64,000 bases of DNA, from NCBI GenBank assembly GCA_964521255.1, contig CAZFRM010000011.1, forward strand, positions 1-64,000. Direction: 5' to 3'. Source of the stretch: ZC4RG29 sp964521255. GTDB lineage: Bacteria > Bacteroidota > Bacteroidia > Cytophagales > Cyclobacteriaceae. The position numbers were made by a program, and so were the translations under genes. The first letter of the stretch is position 1; the number at the start of each line of letters is the position of its first letter. Below, piece after piece: positions 54,213 through 61,318 of this stretch. The notes under the pieces are model-generated. The model did not search any database. It was not told where the DNA came from and worked only from the letters and a program-made list of their open reading frames with translations.

Positions 54213-55790
54213 ATGCGCAATCCAAAATGCATTACATTTTTTATAGCTCTCTTTCAGCTTACAACTATTTGCTTCGCACAGCAGAAGAATCCGGTCGTCA
54301 AGTGGGGAAATGAATTTAAATCGTCCAGCCGTGCCTCATTGAGTGATATTGTTGGTCATGATGATACAGGTATTTATGCAATAAAAGTGCGCGGCGTACG
54401 AAATTATACACTGGAGCACTATGACTTGAACCTATCACCAACACGGTCGTTGGACCTTGACTTTAAGGAAAATGGTATCAATTGTAAAGTGGAGGCAATC
54501 CTGCAGCTTAACAATAAGCTGTACTTGTTTACTTCCCTGCCTCATAACAAGACAAAAAAAAATACATTGTCGGTTCAGGAAATAAACAAGAAGACCCTTG
54601 TACCGGAGGCAAAGAAACAAGCCATTGCAACGATAGATTTCTCAGGCGAAAACATATACAACAGCGGAACTTTTCAAATTGAAACGTCACGCGACAGTTC
54701 GAAGCTACTGGTCATTTCTAATCCCCCCAATAATAAAAATGAGCCTGAGGTTTTTGGTCTTTCCGTAGTTGATGACAAGTTTCAGCTTTTATGGAATAAG
54801 GAGGTCAAACTACCTTATGAAAATAACTTGTTAGACCTTGAAACGTTCCGTGTGGATAATGACGGTGATGTCTACCTGCTGGGCTTGATTTACAATGAAC
54901 GCCGCAAGAGTAAACGCCATGGCGCGCCAAATTATAAATACCAGGTTTTCGCCTACAGGGATAAAGGTACGTCGTTGAAAGAATACCCGATAAGCTTACC
55001 CGATAAATTCATCACCGATCTTCAGATAGAAGTGCTGGGCAACAAGGATTTGATTTGCGCCGGGTTTTATTCAAAGCAAGGCACGTTCAGCATACGCGGT
55101 ACCTATTTTCTTACCGTCGATGCAAATACAAAGGAAGTCAAGTCCAAAAGCGTGAAGGAATTTGGAATTGATTTCATCACCAGTGACATGCGCGAACGTC
55201 AGGCACAAAAGACAAAGCGCAAAGAAGCCAAAGGCGAGGAAGCTGAATTGTATGAGTACGACTTGAGAAGGTTGCTGGTTGGAAAAGACGGCAGCGCTAT
55301 TTTACTGGGCGAGCAATATTTTGTCCGAACATTTACTTCCACCTCAACCATGAATGGCTCCAGAATGACAACGTCAGACGATCACTACTATTACAATGAC
55401 ATTATCGCTGTTAAAATTGATCCGTCAGGACAGATTAAGTGGGCCGAAAAAATAGCCAAGTACCAGCATAGCATAGACGATGAAGGATTTTTTTCGTCAT
55501 ATACGACCGCCATCGTGAACGGAAATATTTGTCTTATTTTTAACGATAACCCGAAAAATGTGGGATATACCGGAAACGGCAAGCTTTACAATTTCAGTCG
55601 CGGTGCGGAGTCACTGGTCGTTATGGTGACACTGGATCAAACCGGCAAACAAGAAAGAAAGCCGCTGTTAGGCACATTCGATGCAGAAGTTATCACCCGC
55701 CCGAAAGTGTGCGAGCAAATCAAAAACAATGAAGTCATTCTCTTCGGTCAGCGCAGGAAGACACAACAGTTTGCAAGAGTTACATTTTAA
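54213..55790 (+). CDS. Large secreted protein of unknown function
   Basis: 525 residues with signal peptide ending CFAQ. The mature part is beta-rich, with repeated strand-turn patterns like a propeller (DNDGDVYLLGLIYNERRKSK, GKDGSAILLGEQYFVRTF, DPSGQIKWAEKIAKYQHS). There is no catalytic motif, CBM or sorting domain. It is the only large non-Rhs gene of the island, lies between the two copies of the duplicated block, and is richer in GC than the small island genes, closer to the chromosome. It may be a stray chromosomal gene enclosed by the duplication. Confidence 0.65.
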   Translation: MRNPKCITFFIALFQLTTICFAQQKNPVVKWGNEFKSSSRASLSDIVGHDDTGIYAIKVRGVRNYTLEHYDLNLSPTRSLDLDFKENGINCKVEAILQLNNKLYLFTSLPHNKTKKNTLSVQEINKKTLVPEAKKQAIATIDFSGENIYNSGTFQIETSRDSSKLLVISNPPNNKNEPEVFGLSVVDDKFQLLWNKEVKLPYENNLLDLETFRVDNDGDVYLLGLIYNERRKSKRHGAPNYKYQVFAYRDKGTSLKEYPISLPDKFITDLQIEVLGNKDLICAGFYSKQGTFSIRGTYFLTVDANTKEVKSKSVKEFGIDFITSDMRERQAQKTKRKEAKGEEAELYEYDLRRLLVGKDGSAILLGEQYFVRTFTSTSTMNGSRMTTSDDHYYYNDIIAVKIDPSGQIKWAEKIAKYQHSIDDEGFFSSYTTAIVNGNICLIFNDNPKNVGYTGNGKLYNFSRGAESLVVMVTLDQTGKQERKPLLGTFDAEVITRPKVCEQIKNNEVILFGQRRKTQQFARVTF

Positions 55791-55816
55791 TCTCGCAAAA
55801 AAATAGAGCACACGCC

Positions 55817-55883
55817 GACAGGCAGGCCACAACAAAGGTAGTGTGTGTGCGACTTCAAAAGGGGAACACCAGCCAAGGTTGAG
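55817..55883 (+). repeat. Island repeat R5 (right end only)
   Basis: Only the last ~67 bases of the repeat: gacaggcaggccacaacaaa through gaacaccagccaaggttgag. The left part is lost. A small gene follows, as for other copies. Confidence 0.75.
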
Positions 55884-55915
55884 GGAAACTAATTAAAGGT
55901 GAATTGATAAAAAAT

Positions 55916-56236
55916 ATGCAAGAGAATTCAGAAATCCCTATTTGTAATTTTCTTTGGATGGCTGTACTAATAATTGTACTTGGTATTCTCTTAGAGTATT
56001 TCCTGTTTGATTTTATTAGGTATATTTCAATTTGTAACCTAAATGTTTTTGGTAATAGGTATGATTGCCGAATATCAATTCATCGAGCAATAATTTTAGG
56101 TTACACTACTGCACTTCTTTTTGGATACAAAATATACTTTAATAGGATTGGAAAACTCACAAAAGTACTAGTAGGTGCATTTTGTTTATATTGGTTTTAT
56201 TATCTCTTGGGAATGATGTTTTCTTTTGTTTTATAA
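55916..56236 (+). CDS. Small membrane protein, candidate immunity protein
   Basis: 106 residues from the ATG at 55916 (MQENSEIPICNF). Three hydrophobic segments: FLWMAVLIIVLGILLEYFLF, AIILGYTTALLFGYKIYF, and LVGAFCLYWFYYLLGMMF. No family is recognised. It is placed between R5 and R6, in line with the one-repeat-one-gene pattern. AT-rich. Confidence 0.6.
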   Translation: MQENSEIPICNFLWMAVLIIVLGILLEYFLFDFIRYISICNLNVFGNRYDCRISIHRAIILGYTTALLFGYKIYFNRIGKLTKVLVGAFCLYWFYYLLGMMFSFVL

Positions 56237-56257
56237 GTCGCAGCTTATGAGCAAGTG

Positions 56258-56586
56258 CTCAGCCTTCGTTGGAGTTACGCACACACTCTCCCTTTGTTGC
56301 GCCTGCCTGTGGCAGACAGGTCTTTTGACCAACAAACACACCGTGCTATAATAACAGATGAGGAACCAGGTAGGCCGCATTAAGTTTACTGATGGAAAAG
56401 TAATCACTTATCTTTACGATGAGGGTGGAAACAAGCTGAAAATGAAAACCTACCAGGGCTCAAGGTGCTCTTCTGTTATCCAGGCGCAGTGCGTTTGCTG
56501 TTGAAGAACCTGTCTGATGACAGGCAGGCACACAGCAAAGGCAGCGTGTGTGCGGCTTCAAAAGCGAAACACCAACCAAGGCTGAG
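56258..56586 (+). repeat. Island repeat R6 (long form with a palindrome insert)
   Basis: 329 bases, ctcagcc to ggctgag, carrying the 84-base inner segment. It also has a 19-base palindrome (56302-56320) placed between gttgcg and tcttttgacc, where other copies such as R4 read straight through. Confidence 0.85.
56302..56320. repeat. REP-like palindrome inserted in R6
   Basis: CCTGCCTGTGGCAGACAGG. Removing it restores the sequence seen in R4, with no loss of bases. It is the cleanest evidence in the window that these palindromes are mobile. Confidence 0.75.
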
Positions 56587-56636
56587 AGGATTTGCAGTTG
56601 AAATCTGTTCTCATAGGGGATGCTACAAGTGATTAG

Positions 56637-56849
56637 ATGGATTTATCTAGGGCAAAATATTATATAGCTCTTCTTGGGCTGATGCTGATTGTTGCAGCGA
56701 TAATTTCGGTGTATACCTTCATTGAAAATTATATAAGTAACAGGAAAGCAAAAAAAAGAAAGCTGGTTTTTAGGACAAAAGGAGGAAAGAAAAAAGGGTA
56801 TTGGAAGAGCGGTGAAGAGTATGACAAGGATCTAACATTGGAAGATTAG
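56637..56849 (+). CDS. Small membrane protein with basic tail (copy B)
   Basis: 70 residues, paralogue of the protein at 53225. The membrane helix is almost unchanged (one Ile to Val). The tail differs by several substitutions and three missing residues (NRKAKKRKLVFRTKGGKKKG), keeping charge and the DYDKD-type acidic end. It overlaps the convergent gene by 4 bases. The faster change than in its neighbour is noteworthy. Confidence 0.6.
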   Translation: MDLSRAKYYIALLGLMLIVAAIISVYTFIENYISNRKAKKRKLVFRTKGGKKKGYWKSGEEYDKDLTLED

Positions 56850-57223
56850 AGGGGAATTTTGGTCATGCTGCCAATTTCCTGTTTATCGCGGAATGTGGTT
56901 TTATACTGCATAGTGTTTTGCTGAATATCCACGATATCAACAACAAGTGTTTCCCCAGGCTGGGCGATGGCTGGTGTTGGACTATTTGTCTTAATATAGG
57001 TCATCTGATATTTGCATGCCGATAGCCATTTGATATTGTATTCAAAGTAATACTTGCCATCTTCGGTATACTCAAATTGTTTCTTTTTTGTCCGGACTAC
57101 ATATATTGTGGAAGCGGATAGGTCATTATACTTCCATTTTCCTGAAAAGTACTTTTTGCAATTTTTCGGCTCAGCGAAAGCAGTGCATAGTAGTAAAACT
57201 ATAACTAACAGTTTATTCTGCAT
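56846..57223 (-). CDS. Small secreted protein (copy B)
   Basis: 125 residues, identical to copy A but for the C-terminal residue. Start at 57223 with the same signal peptide. The bases of the two copies appear identical throughout, including the first bases upstream, implying very recent duplication or gene conversion. Function unknown; two Cys and a lipocalin-like strand pattern. Confidence 0.65.
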   Translation of the reverse strand: MQNKLLVIVLLLCTAFAEPKNCKKYFSGKWKYNDLSASTIYVVRTKKKQFEYTEDGKYYFEYNIKWLSACKYQMTYIKTNSPTPAIAQPGETLVVDIVDIQQNTMQYKTTFRDKQEIGSMTKIPL

Positions 57224-57225
57224 GG

Positions 57226-57300
57226 TCGGCAGTTCCGTAGTAATTTTATAAAGCCCTGTCCCGATTAAGAGACACTTTACGAAAATAGAAAAAGGCCATT
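57226..57300. repeat. Leader-like repeat, copy 4
   Basis: agttccgtagtaattttata aagccctgtcccgattaaga, matching copy 3 closely and the Rhs leaders more distantly. It is upstream (minus strand) of the secreted-protein gene copy B. Confidence 0.45.
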
Positions 57301-57337
57301 CAAAAAGGAAGTTGAGCCAGAAGATTGCGGCTTTAAT

Positions 57338-57599
57338 GCCGTTGTTGGAGTTACGCACACACTCTCCCTTTGTTACCTCTTTTGACCAACAAACACACTG
57401 TGCTATAATAACAGATGAGGAACCAAGCAGGCCGTATTAAGTTTACAGATGGAAAAGTAATCACTTATCTTTACGATGCGTGTGGAGACAAGCTGAAAAT
57501 GAAAATCTACCAGGGCTCAAGGTGCTCTTCTGTTATCCAGGCACACAGCAAAGGCCGCGTAAGTGCGGTTTCAAAAGCGGAACACCAACCAAGGCTGAG
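57338..57599 (+). repeat. Island repeat R7 (inner deletion)
   Basis: The left end reads atgccgttgttggagttac, a variant start shared with R8. The inner segment is cut short: ttatccaggc joins directly to acacagcaaagg, as expected from deletion between two caggc copies. The right end, ccaaccaaggctgag, is intact. Confidence 0.8.
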
Positions 57600-57610
57600 G
57601 GAAATAATGT

Positions 57611-58045
57611 ATGAGGTCATTCAAAGGAAGCGCCATATTAAATTTGCAAAGCATTCTTTTTATTCTTATCAACGTGATATTTTTATATCTATTCATAATT
57701 CAAAGAATAGATTTGAAGTTTCCTCTTGGGTTAATGATAGTGTTGGTGATTGAGGTTGCATTGTATATTTTATTGGGATCAGTTATGCACTACTTCATAG
57801 TCAATGATGATTCTTTAATCATAAGAAATAGCTGGTTGTTTTGGGTAAATAAAAAAATTAAGATTGACAATGTAGAGTTGATTGAATTTAAATCTCCGCC
57901 TCGAGCTGGAGTGTCACTAATAGTGACAATTAGAAATTCAAAAAAAGGTTATGGATGCAATCAACTAAGTTCAAGTACGCTGAAGGATTTACATGATACT
58001 TTGAAGGCACGAGGTATTGATGTTCATTCAAGTATTAACTTTTAG
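57611..58045 (+). CDS. Membrane protein with PH-like domain, candidate immunity protein
   Basis: 144 residues starting MRSFKGSAILNLQS. Two membrane helices (about residues 13-31 and 40-60), then a beta-rich domain with DDSLIIRNSWLFWVNKKIKI and VTIRNSKKGYGCNQLS, a bacterial PH-like layout seen in some immunity proteins. It lies 11 bases after R7 and ends 10 bases before R8, so it fills the interval fully. AT-rich. Confidence 0.6.
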   Translation: MRSFKGSAILNLQSILFILINVIFLYLFIIQRIDLKFPLGLMIVLVIEVALYILLGSVMHYFIVNDDSLIIRNSWLFWVNKKIKIDNVELIEFKSPPRAGVSLIVTIRNSKKGYGCNQLSSSTLKDLHDTLKARGIDVHSSINF

Positions 58046-58055
58046 AAATAACTAA

Positions 58056-58361
58056 TGCCGTTGTTGGAGTTCGCACACCCTTTACCTTCGTTGCGTCTTT
58101 TGGCCAACAAACACACCCGTGCTATAATAACAGGTGAGGAACCAGGTACGCCGCATTAAGTTTACAGATGGAAAGTAATCACCTATCTTTACGATGCGGG
58201 TGGAAACAAGCTGAAAATGAAAACCTGCCAGGGCTCAAGGTGCTCTTCTGTTATCCAGGCGCAGTGCGTTTGCTGGTGAAGAACCTGTCTGATGACAGGC
58301 AGGCACACAGCAAAGGGCACGTGCGTGCGGTTTCAAAAGCGGAACACCAACTAAGGCTGAG
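58056..58361 (+). repeat. Island repeat R8 (long form)
   Basis: About 306 bases with the variant left end, the inner segment in its best palindromic form (cctgccagggctc ... gacaggcagg) and the right end ccaactaaggctgag. The YD frame is broken by a lost base (gatggaaagtaatc). Confidence 0.85.
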
Positions 58362-58396
58362 GAACTGTTCTTAAGTTAATATTTGACTAGGTTCAC

Positions 58397-58750
58397 ATGA
58401 TTCATTTTTTCGCAAACGAAATTATATATTTTTCACTTCTGATGGTTTTGGGATACTCTGTCAAGAAGATTTTTAAACTCAGTGTGAAAGGTAAAACATT
58501 GGTTACGATTCTGTTATTATTGGTTACGCTGCACTTTATTATTAGTCTATCGGTAAATTTGTTCGGTCGTGGGGAAATTTGGTTTCCCTTTTTTGTTAAT
58601 GTGACTAAGGACTTTCCAAACCCGAACCATGATTACGATATACAGAATTTTATGCTTGCCATGGTGAGTGTCTACTTTGTGAATGGTTTTATTATTATTT
58701 GGTGTGTAGCCAGGATGCTACGAATGTTCGGAAAAAGTAAAGAGCGGTAA
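58397..58750 (+). CDS. Small three-helix membrane protein, candidate immunity protein
   Basis: 117 residues. Three hydrophobic segments (FANEIIYFSLLMVLGYSV, LVTILLLLVTLHFIISLSV, FMLAMVSVYFVNGFIIIWCV), basic C terminus (MFGKSKER). No recognised family. 36 bases after R8. Confidence 0.6.
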   Translation: MIHFFANEIIYFSLLMVLGYSVKKIFKLSVKGKTLVTILLLLVTLHFIISLSVNLFGRGEIWFPFFVNVTKDFPNPNHDYDIQNFMLAMVSVYFVNGFIIIWCVARMLRMFGKSKER

Positions 58751-58802
58751 TGCACCAGAAAGTATGATGGATATTTAACTACGTGATAATTAGTTTATAG
58801 AA

Positions 58803-58971
58803 GATGCGGGTGGAAACAAGCTGAAAATGAAAACCTACCAGGGCTCAAGGTGCTTTTCTGTTATCCAGGCGCAGTGCGTTTGCTGGTGAAGAACCTGTTT
58901 GACGACAGGCAGGCACACAGCAAAGGTAACGTGTGTGCGGCTTCAAAAGCGGAACACCAACCAAGGCTGAG
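58803..58971 (+). repeat. Island repeat R9 (left-truncated)
   Basis: Starts in the YD part at gatgcgggtggaaacaagct and runs through the full inner segment to ccaaccaaggctgag. The left half of the repeat is lost, yet a small gene still follows. Confidence 0.8.
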
Positions 58972-59057
58972 TAAACGTTTTTAATGTTAAAATAAAAGAA
59001 CATAAATGGACCAATAAAAACTTTGGAAAGGGCGCAAAGACAATAAAAAAACAAATC

Positions 59058-59420
59058 ATGATTCAGATTGAACTGATAGAAAATATAAGTTCCGAATTAG
59101 ATGAAAATATCAAAACGGAATTTTATAATGATATTGAGATATTATTAGGAGCAATTAACGATTGGGATGAAACGTACACTACTCTGGAGGATTTTGAAAT
59201 CGCATGGACAAACTTCCTAAACGGATCATTAAACCATAGGAGTGAAGTAGTGTCTTCAATTTTGAGCTTGAAGAATCCACAGAAGGACGCTTGGAAAATG
59301 GAATCAATCAGTGGGTTGATACGTATTTTGAAGAATGACAAACGAGATATGACATTGCAGGAAGCTCTGGATAATATCAAAATAAACATTAGGAGGCTTT
59401 CAAGAGATACAAATAATTAG
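59058..59420 (+). CDS. Small acidic helical protein, candidate immunity protein
   Basis: 120 residues, soluble, mostly helical, acidic N-terminal half (IENISSELDENIKTEFYND). A stretch KNPQKDAWKMESISGLIRIL is followed by a basic end. No family is recognised. It is preceded by R9 and about 85 bases of sequence with short charged frames that could be a toxin tail. AT-rich. Confidence 0.6.
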   Translation: MIQIELIENISSELDENIKTEFYNDIEILLGAINDWDETYTTLEDFEIAWTNFLNGSLNHRSEVVSSILSLKNPQKDAWKMESISGLIRILKNDKRDMTLQEALDNIKINIRRLSRDTNN

Positions 59421-59437
59421 TGACTATAAATCTTAGA

Positions 59438-59572
59438 ATAACCATTCAGGTTTGTATAACGGGAACATTTCGTGGATGGTAACGGATTTAGCCAAGATTG
59501 GTGAGATTAACAATGATAAGTACGATCAATTGCATCGGATTGTAAAGAGTCAGAGTTTAACGAACTACTCTT
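59438..59572 (+). pseudogene. Rhs fragment upstream of R10
   Basis: Homologous to 50158-50330 of the main Rhs gene (NGNISWMVTDL, YDQLHRIVKS, SLTNYSS), with an inner deletion where the main gene has an extra stretch of about 35 bases. Homology ends at aactactct, and R10 begins at once. Confidence 0.7.
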
Positions 59573-59874
59573 CAGCCTTCAATGGAGTTACGAACACACT
59601 TTGCCTCTTTTGCCCAACAAACACACCGTGCTACAATAACAGATAAGGAACCAGGTACGCCGCATTAAGTTTACCGATGGAAAAGTAATCACCTATCTTT
59701 ACGGTGCGGGTGGAAACAAGCTGAAAATGAAAACCCACCAGGGCTCAAGGTGCTCTTCTGTTATCCAGGCGCAGTGCGTTTGTTGGTGAAGAACCTGTCT
59801 GACGAATACAGGCAGGCACACAGCAAATGCAGCGTGTGTGCGGCTTCAAAAGCGGAACACCAACCAAGGTTGAG
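59573..59874 (+). repeat. Island repeat R10
   Basis: Starts cagccttcaatggagttac, with a short deletion in the left arm, long inner segment present, ends ccaaccaaggttgag. The left flank is an Rhs fragment, the right flank a short open frame ending at TAA 59957. Confidence 0.85.
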
Positions 59875-59969
59875 GTCTATCTAGCACAAGTGCTACGGCT
59901 GAAACCAAATCGGCAACTACTTTTGCAGAAGAAACATTTAACGCTCTTTATAAATAAACTAGAAGGTTT

Positions 59970-60182
59970 ATGATCAGTGAAAAAAGTAAAGCTTGGATAA
60001 AAGCGGCAGAAATGGTTGGAGGAGATTCAACTGAAAAAGTTACTTGCCCTAATTGTGGACATGAATTTTTGAAAGTCGAAAAAGTACCATGGCCAAATTT
60101 TGATAAAGTAGATATTTATTTGTCTTGTGAGAAATGTAGTGCTCGGAATGTTATTACGACCTCAACGATGCATAAATCATAA
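59970..60182 (+). CDS. Small zinc-ribbon protein
   Basis: 70 residues with two Cys pairs, CPNCGHE (about residues 26-32) and CEKCSAR (about 53-59), the spacing of a four-Cys zinc ribbon. The rest is helical and charged (SEKSKAWIKAAEMVGGDS). In an Rhs island this may be an immunity protein. It follows R10 after a ~26-residue open tail (59874-59957, ending TFNALYK) that looks like the end of a toxin. Confidence 0.65.
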   Translation: MISEKSKAWIKAAEMVGGDSTEKVTCPNCGHEFLKVEKVPWPNFDKVDIYLSCEKCSARNVITTSTMHKS

Positions 60183-60245
60183 GTTAGTGAAGTCTAAGTC
60201 AGTAACTTTTCTTTGAAGGATAATTTGCCAATTACAGCGCAAAGC

Positions 60246-60335
60246 AGATGTGTTTGCTTATGCATTGGGCTACTACAACAGTGACTACAAGGCAATCAAT
60301 AATTCTGTAACTTTAACAGACACACGTGATCATTT
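60246..60335 (+). pseudogene. Rhs fragment upstream of R11
   Basis: Encodes a version of DVFAYSLGYNNNDYKPINN and SVTLTDTRDH, homologous to 50050-50140 of the main Rhs gene. It stops at gtgatcattt, where R11 begins. This is a third, different Rhs position joined to the same repeat. Confidence 0.7.
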
Positions 60336-60592
60336 CAGCCTTCGTTGGAGTTACGCACACACTCTCTCTTTGTTACCTCTTTTGACCAACAAACACACCG
60401 CGCTATAATAACAGATGGGAACCAGGTACGCCGTATTAAATTTTACCGATGGAAAAGTAATCACTTATCTTTACGATGCGGGTGGAAACAAGCTGAAAAT
60501 GAAAACCTACCAGGGCTCAAGGTGCTCTTCTGTTATCCAGGCGCAGTGCGTTTGCTGGTGAAGAACCTGTCTGACGACAGGCAGGCACACAG
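60336..60592 (+). repeat. Island repeat R11 (right-truncated)
   Basis: Complete left end and inner segment, but it ends at ggcaggcacacag; the ggctgag end is missing. A gene on the opposite strand begins its 3' end 13 bases later, marking the right side of the repeat array. Confidence 0.85.
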
Positions 60593-60604
60593 GGTTAGGT
60601 GTTT

Positions 60605-61066
60605 TTAATTGGAACAATGTGGAGCTAGCCCATTTAATAAGATGCCCTCTAAAAGCTGCATCAACTTATCAACGTCTTTACTAGAGGTTTTATAACTTTT
60701 TTGCTTAACATAATCAACGAGGCTTACCACATATAGGTTGAGACATTTATCGTCATCTTTTAAATCATTAGAACTGATGCAGTACTTGACTATATACTCT
60801 AAGTACTGATCATTTTGCTTGTAGGACAATGAAACCCAAAAGCAGTCTTTACTTTCTTTTGTTTTAATGCTATCTCTACGCTCGAAAGACCATCCCGGAG
60901 AACTAAGAATACGATCGGCTAACTTTTGATCAAATGCCTGCTTAGATACATGGAAGTTATAATTCTTAAGAGGAGGATATGTTGAACTCATGCCAACAAA
61001 TAAATAAAACATATAACCAACTATTACAATTCCAAATATGATTATAATAAACCTACCTACTCTCAT
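60605..61066 (-). CDS. Membrane-anchored small protein of unknown function
   Basis: 153 residues with an N-terminal membrane anchor (FIIIIFGIVIVGYMFYLFVG, about residues 6-25). The periplasmic domain holds three Cys and many charged residues (RILSSPGWSFERRDS, KDCFWVSLSYKQND). No family is recognised. It is the only island gene outside the duplication that runs against the others. Its 3' end abuts the truncated R11. Could be an immunity protein or the first flanking gene. Confidence 0.55.
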   Translation of the reverse strand: MRVGRFIIIIFGIVIVGYMFYLFVGMSSTYPPLKNYNFHVSKQAFDQKLADRILSSPGWSFERRDSIKTKESKDCFWVSLSYKQNDQYLEYIVKYCISSNDLKDDDKCLNLYVVSLVDYVKQKSYKTSSKDVDKLMQLLEGILLNGLAPHCSN

Positions 61067-61197
61067 GGGAATTTTGTTTTAGTTCCGCCAATCAGTCCGA
61101 AAGAAGTATAACTTACGGGCCGCCTTTGCCGGTTCACCCATCTTCTTGCGTGTGATGAATGTGGGAATCAATGCATTTTACAAAAAAATTATCAAAC

Positions 61198-61238
61198 AAA
61201 ACTTCGCGAAGTTTTTGCTGGGTGAAGAATGCCCAGCA
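61198..61238. repeat. Two adjacent palindromes near the right island edge
   Basis: aaacttcgcgaagttt (61198-61213, perfect) is followed by tgctggg/cccagca (61216-61222 with 61232-61238). They lie downstream of the DUF4349 gene and may be terminators or part of the island border. Confidence 0.5.
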
Positions 61239-61258
61239 AAGGGAGAGAAGAAATGAGC

Positions 61259-61318
61259 GAATAATAAAAAAAGAATTCGCTTTCAAATCACGCGCTTTCC
61301 GGCTTCAAGTTTACTTTG
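61259..61318. repeat. Right edge repeat of the Rhs island
   Basis: Direct-repeat partner of 46314-46371. It covers the last ten codons of the DUF4349 gene and about 30 bases after its stop. Confidence 0.55.

Larger units (their letters stand above)
56555..57225. repeat. Segmental duplication, copy B
   Basis: Second copy of 53143-53822, same orientation, about 3.4 kb away, with the 525-aa gene, R5 and one small gene between the copies. Confidence 0.8.

Noticed and set aside
46926..60592. Chromosomal integron with attC sites
   Set aside because: One repeat per small gene suggests it, but the repeat has GTTGG in the left arm and CCAAC in the right arm, the reverse of attC order (RYYYAAC ... 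GTTRRRY). It contains Rhs coding sequence, and no IntI gene is visible.
46926..60592. CRISPR array
   Set aside because: Repeats are 225-330 bp, spaced by 60 bp to several kb, and the spacers are genes; no cas genes.
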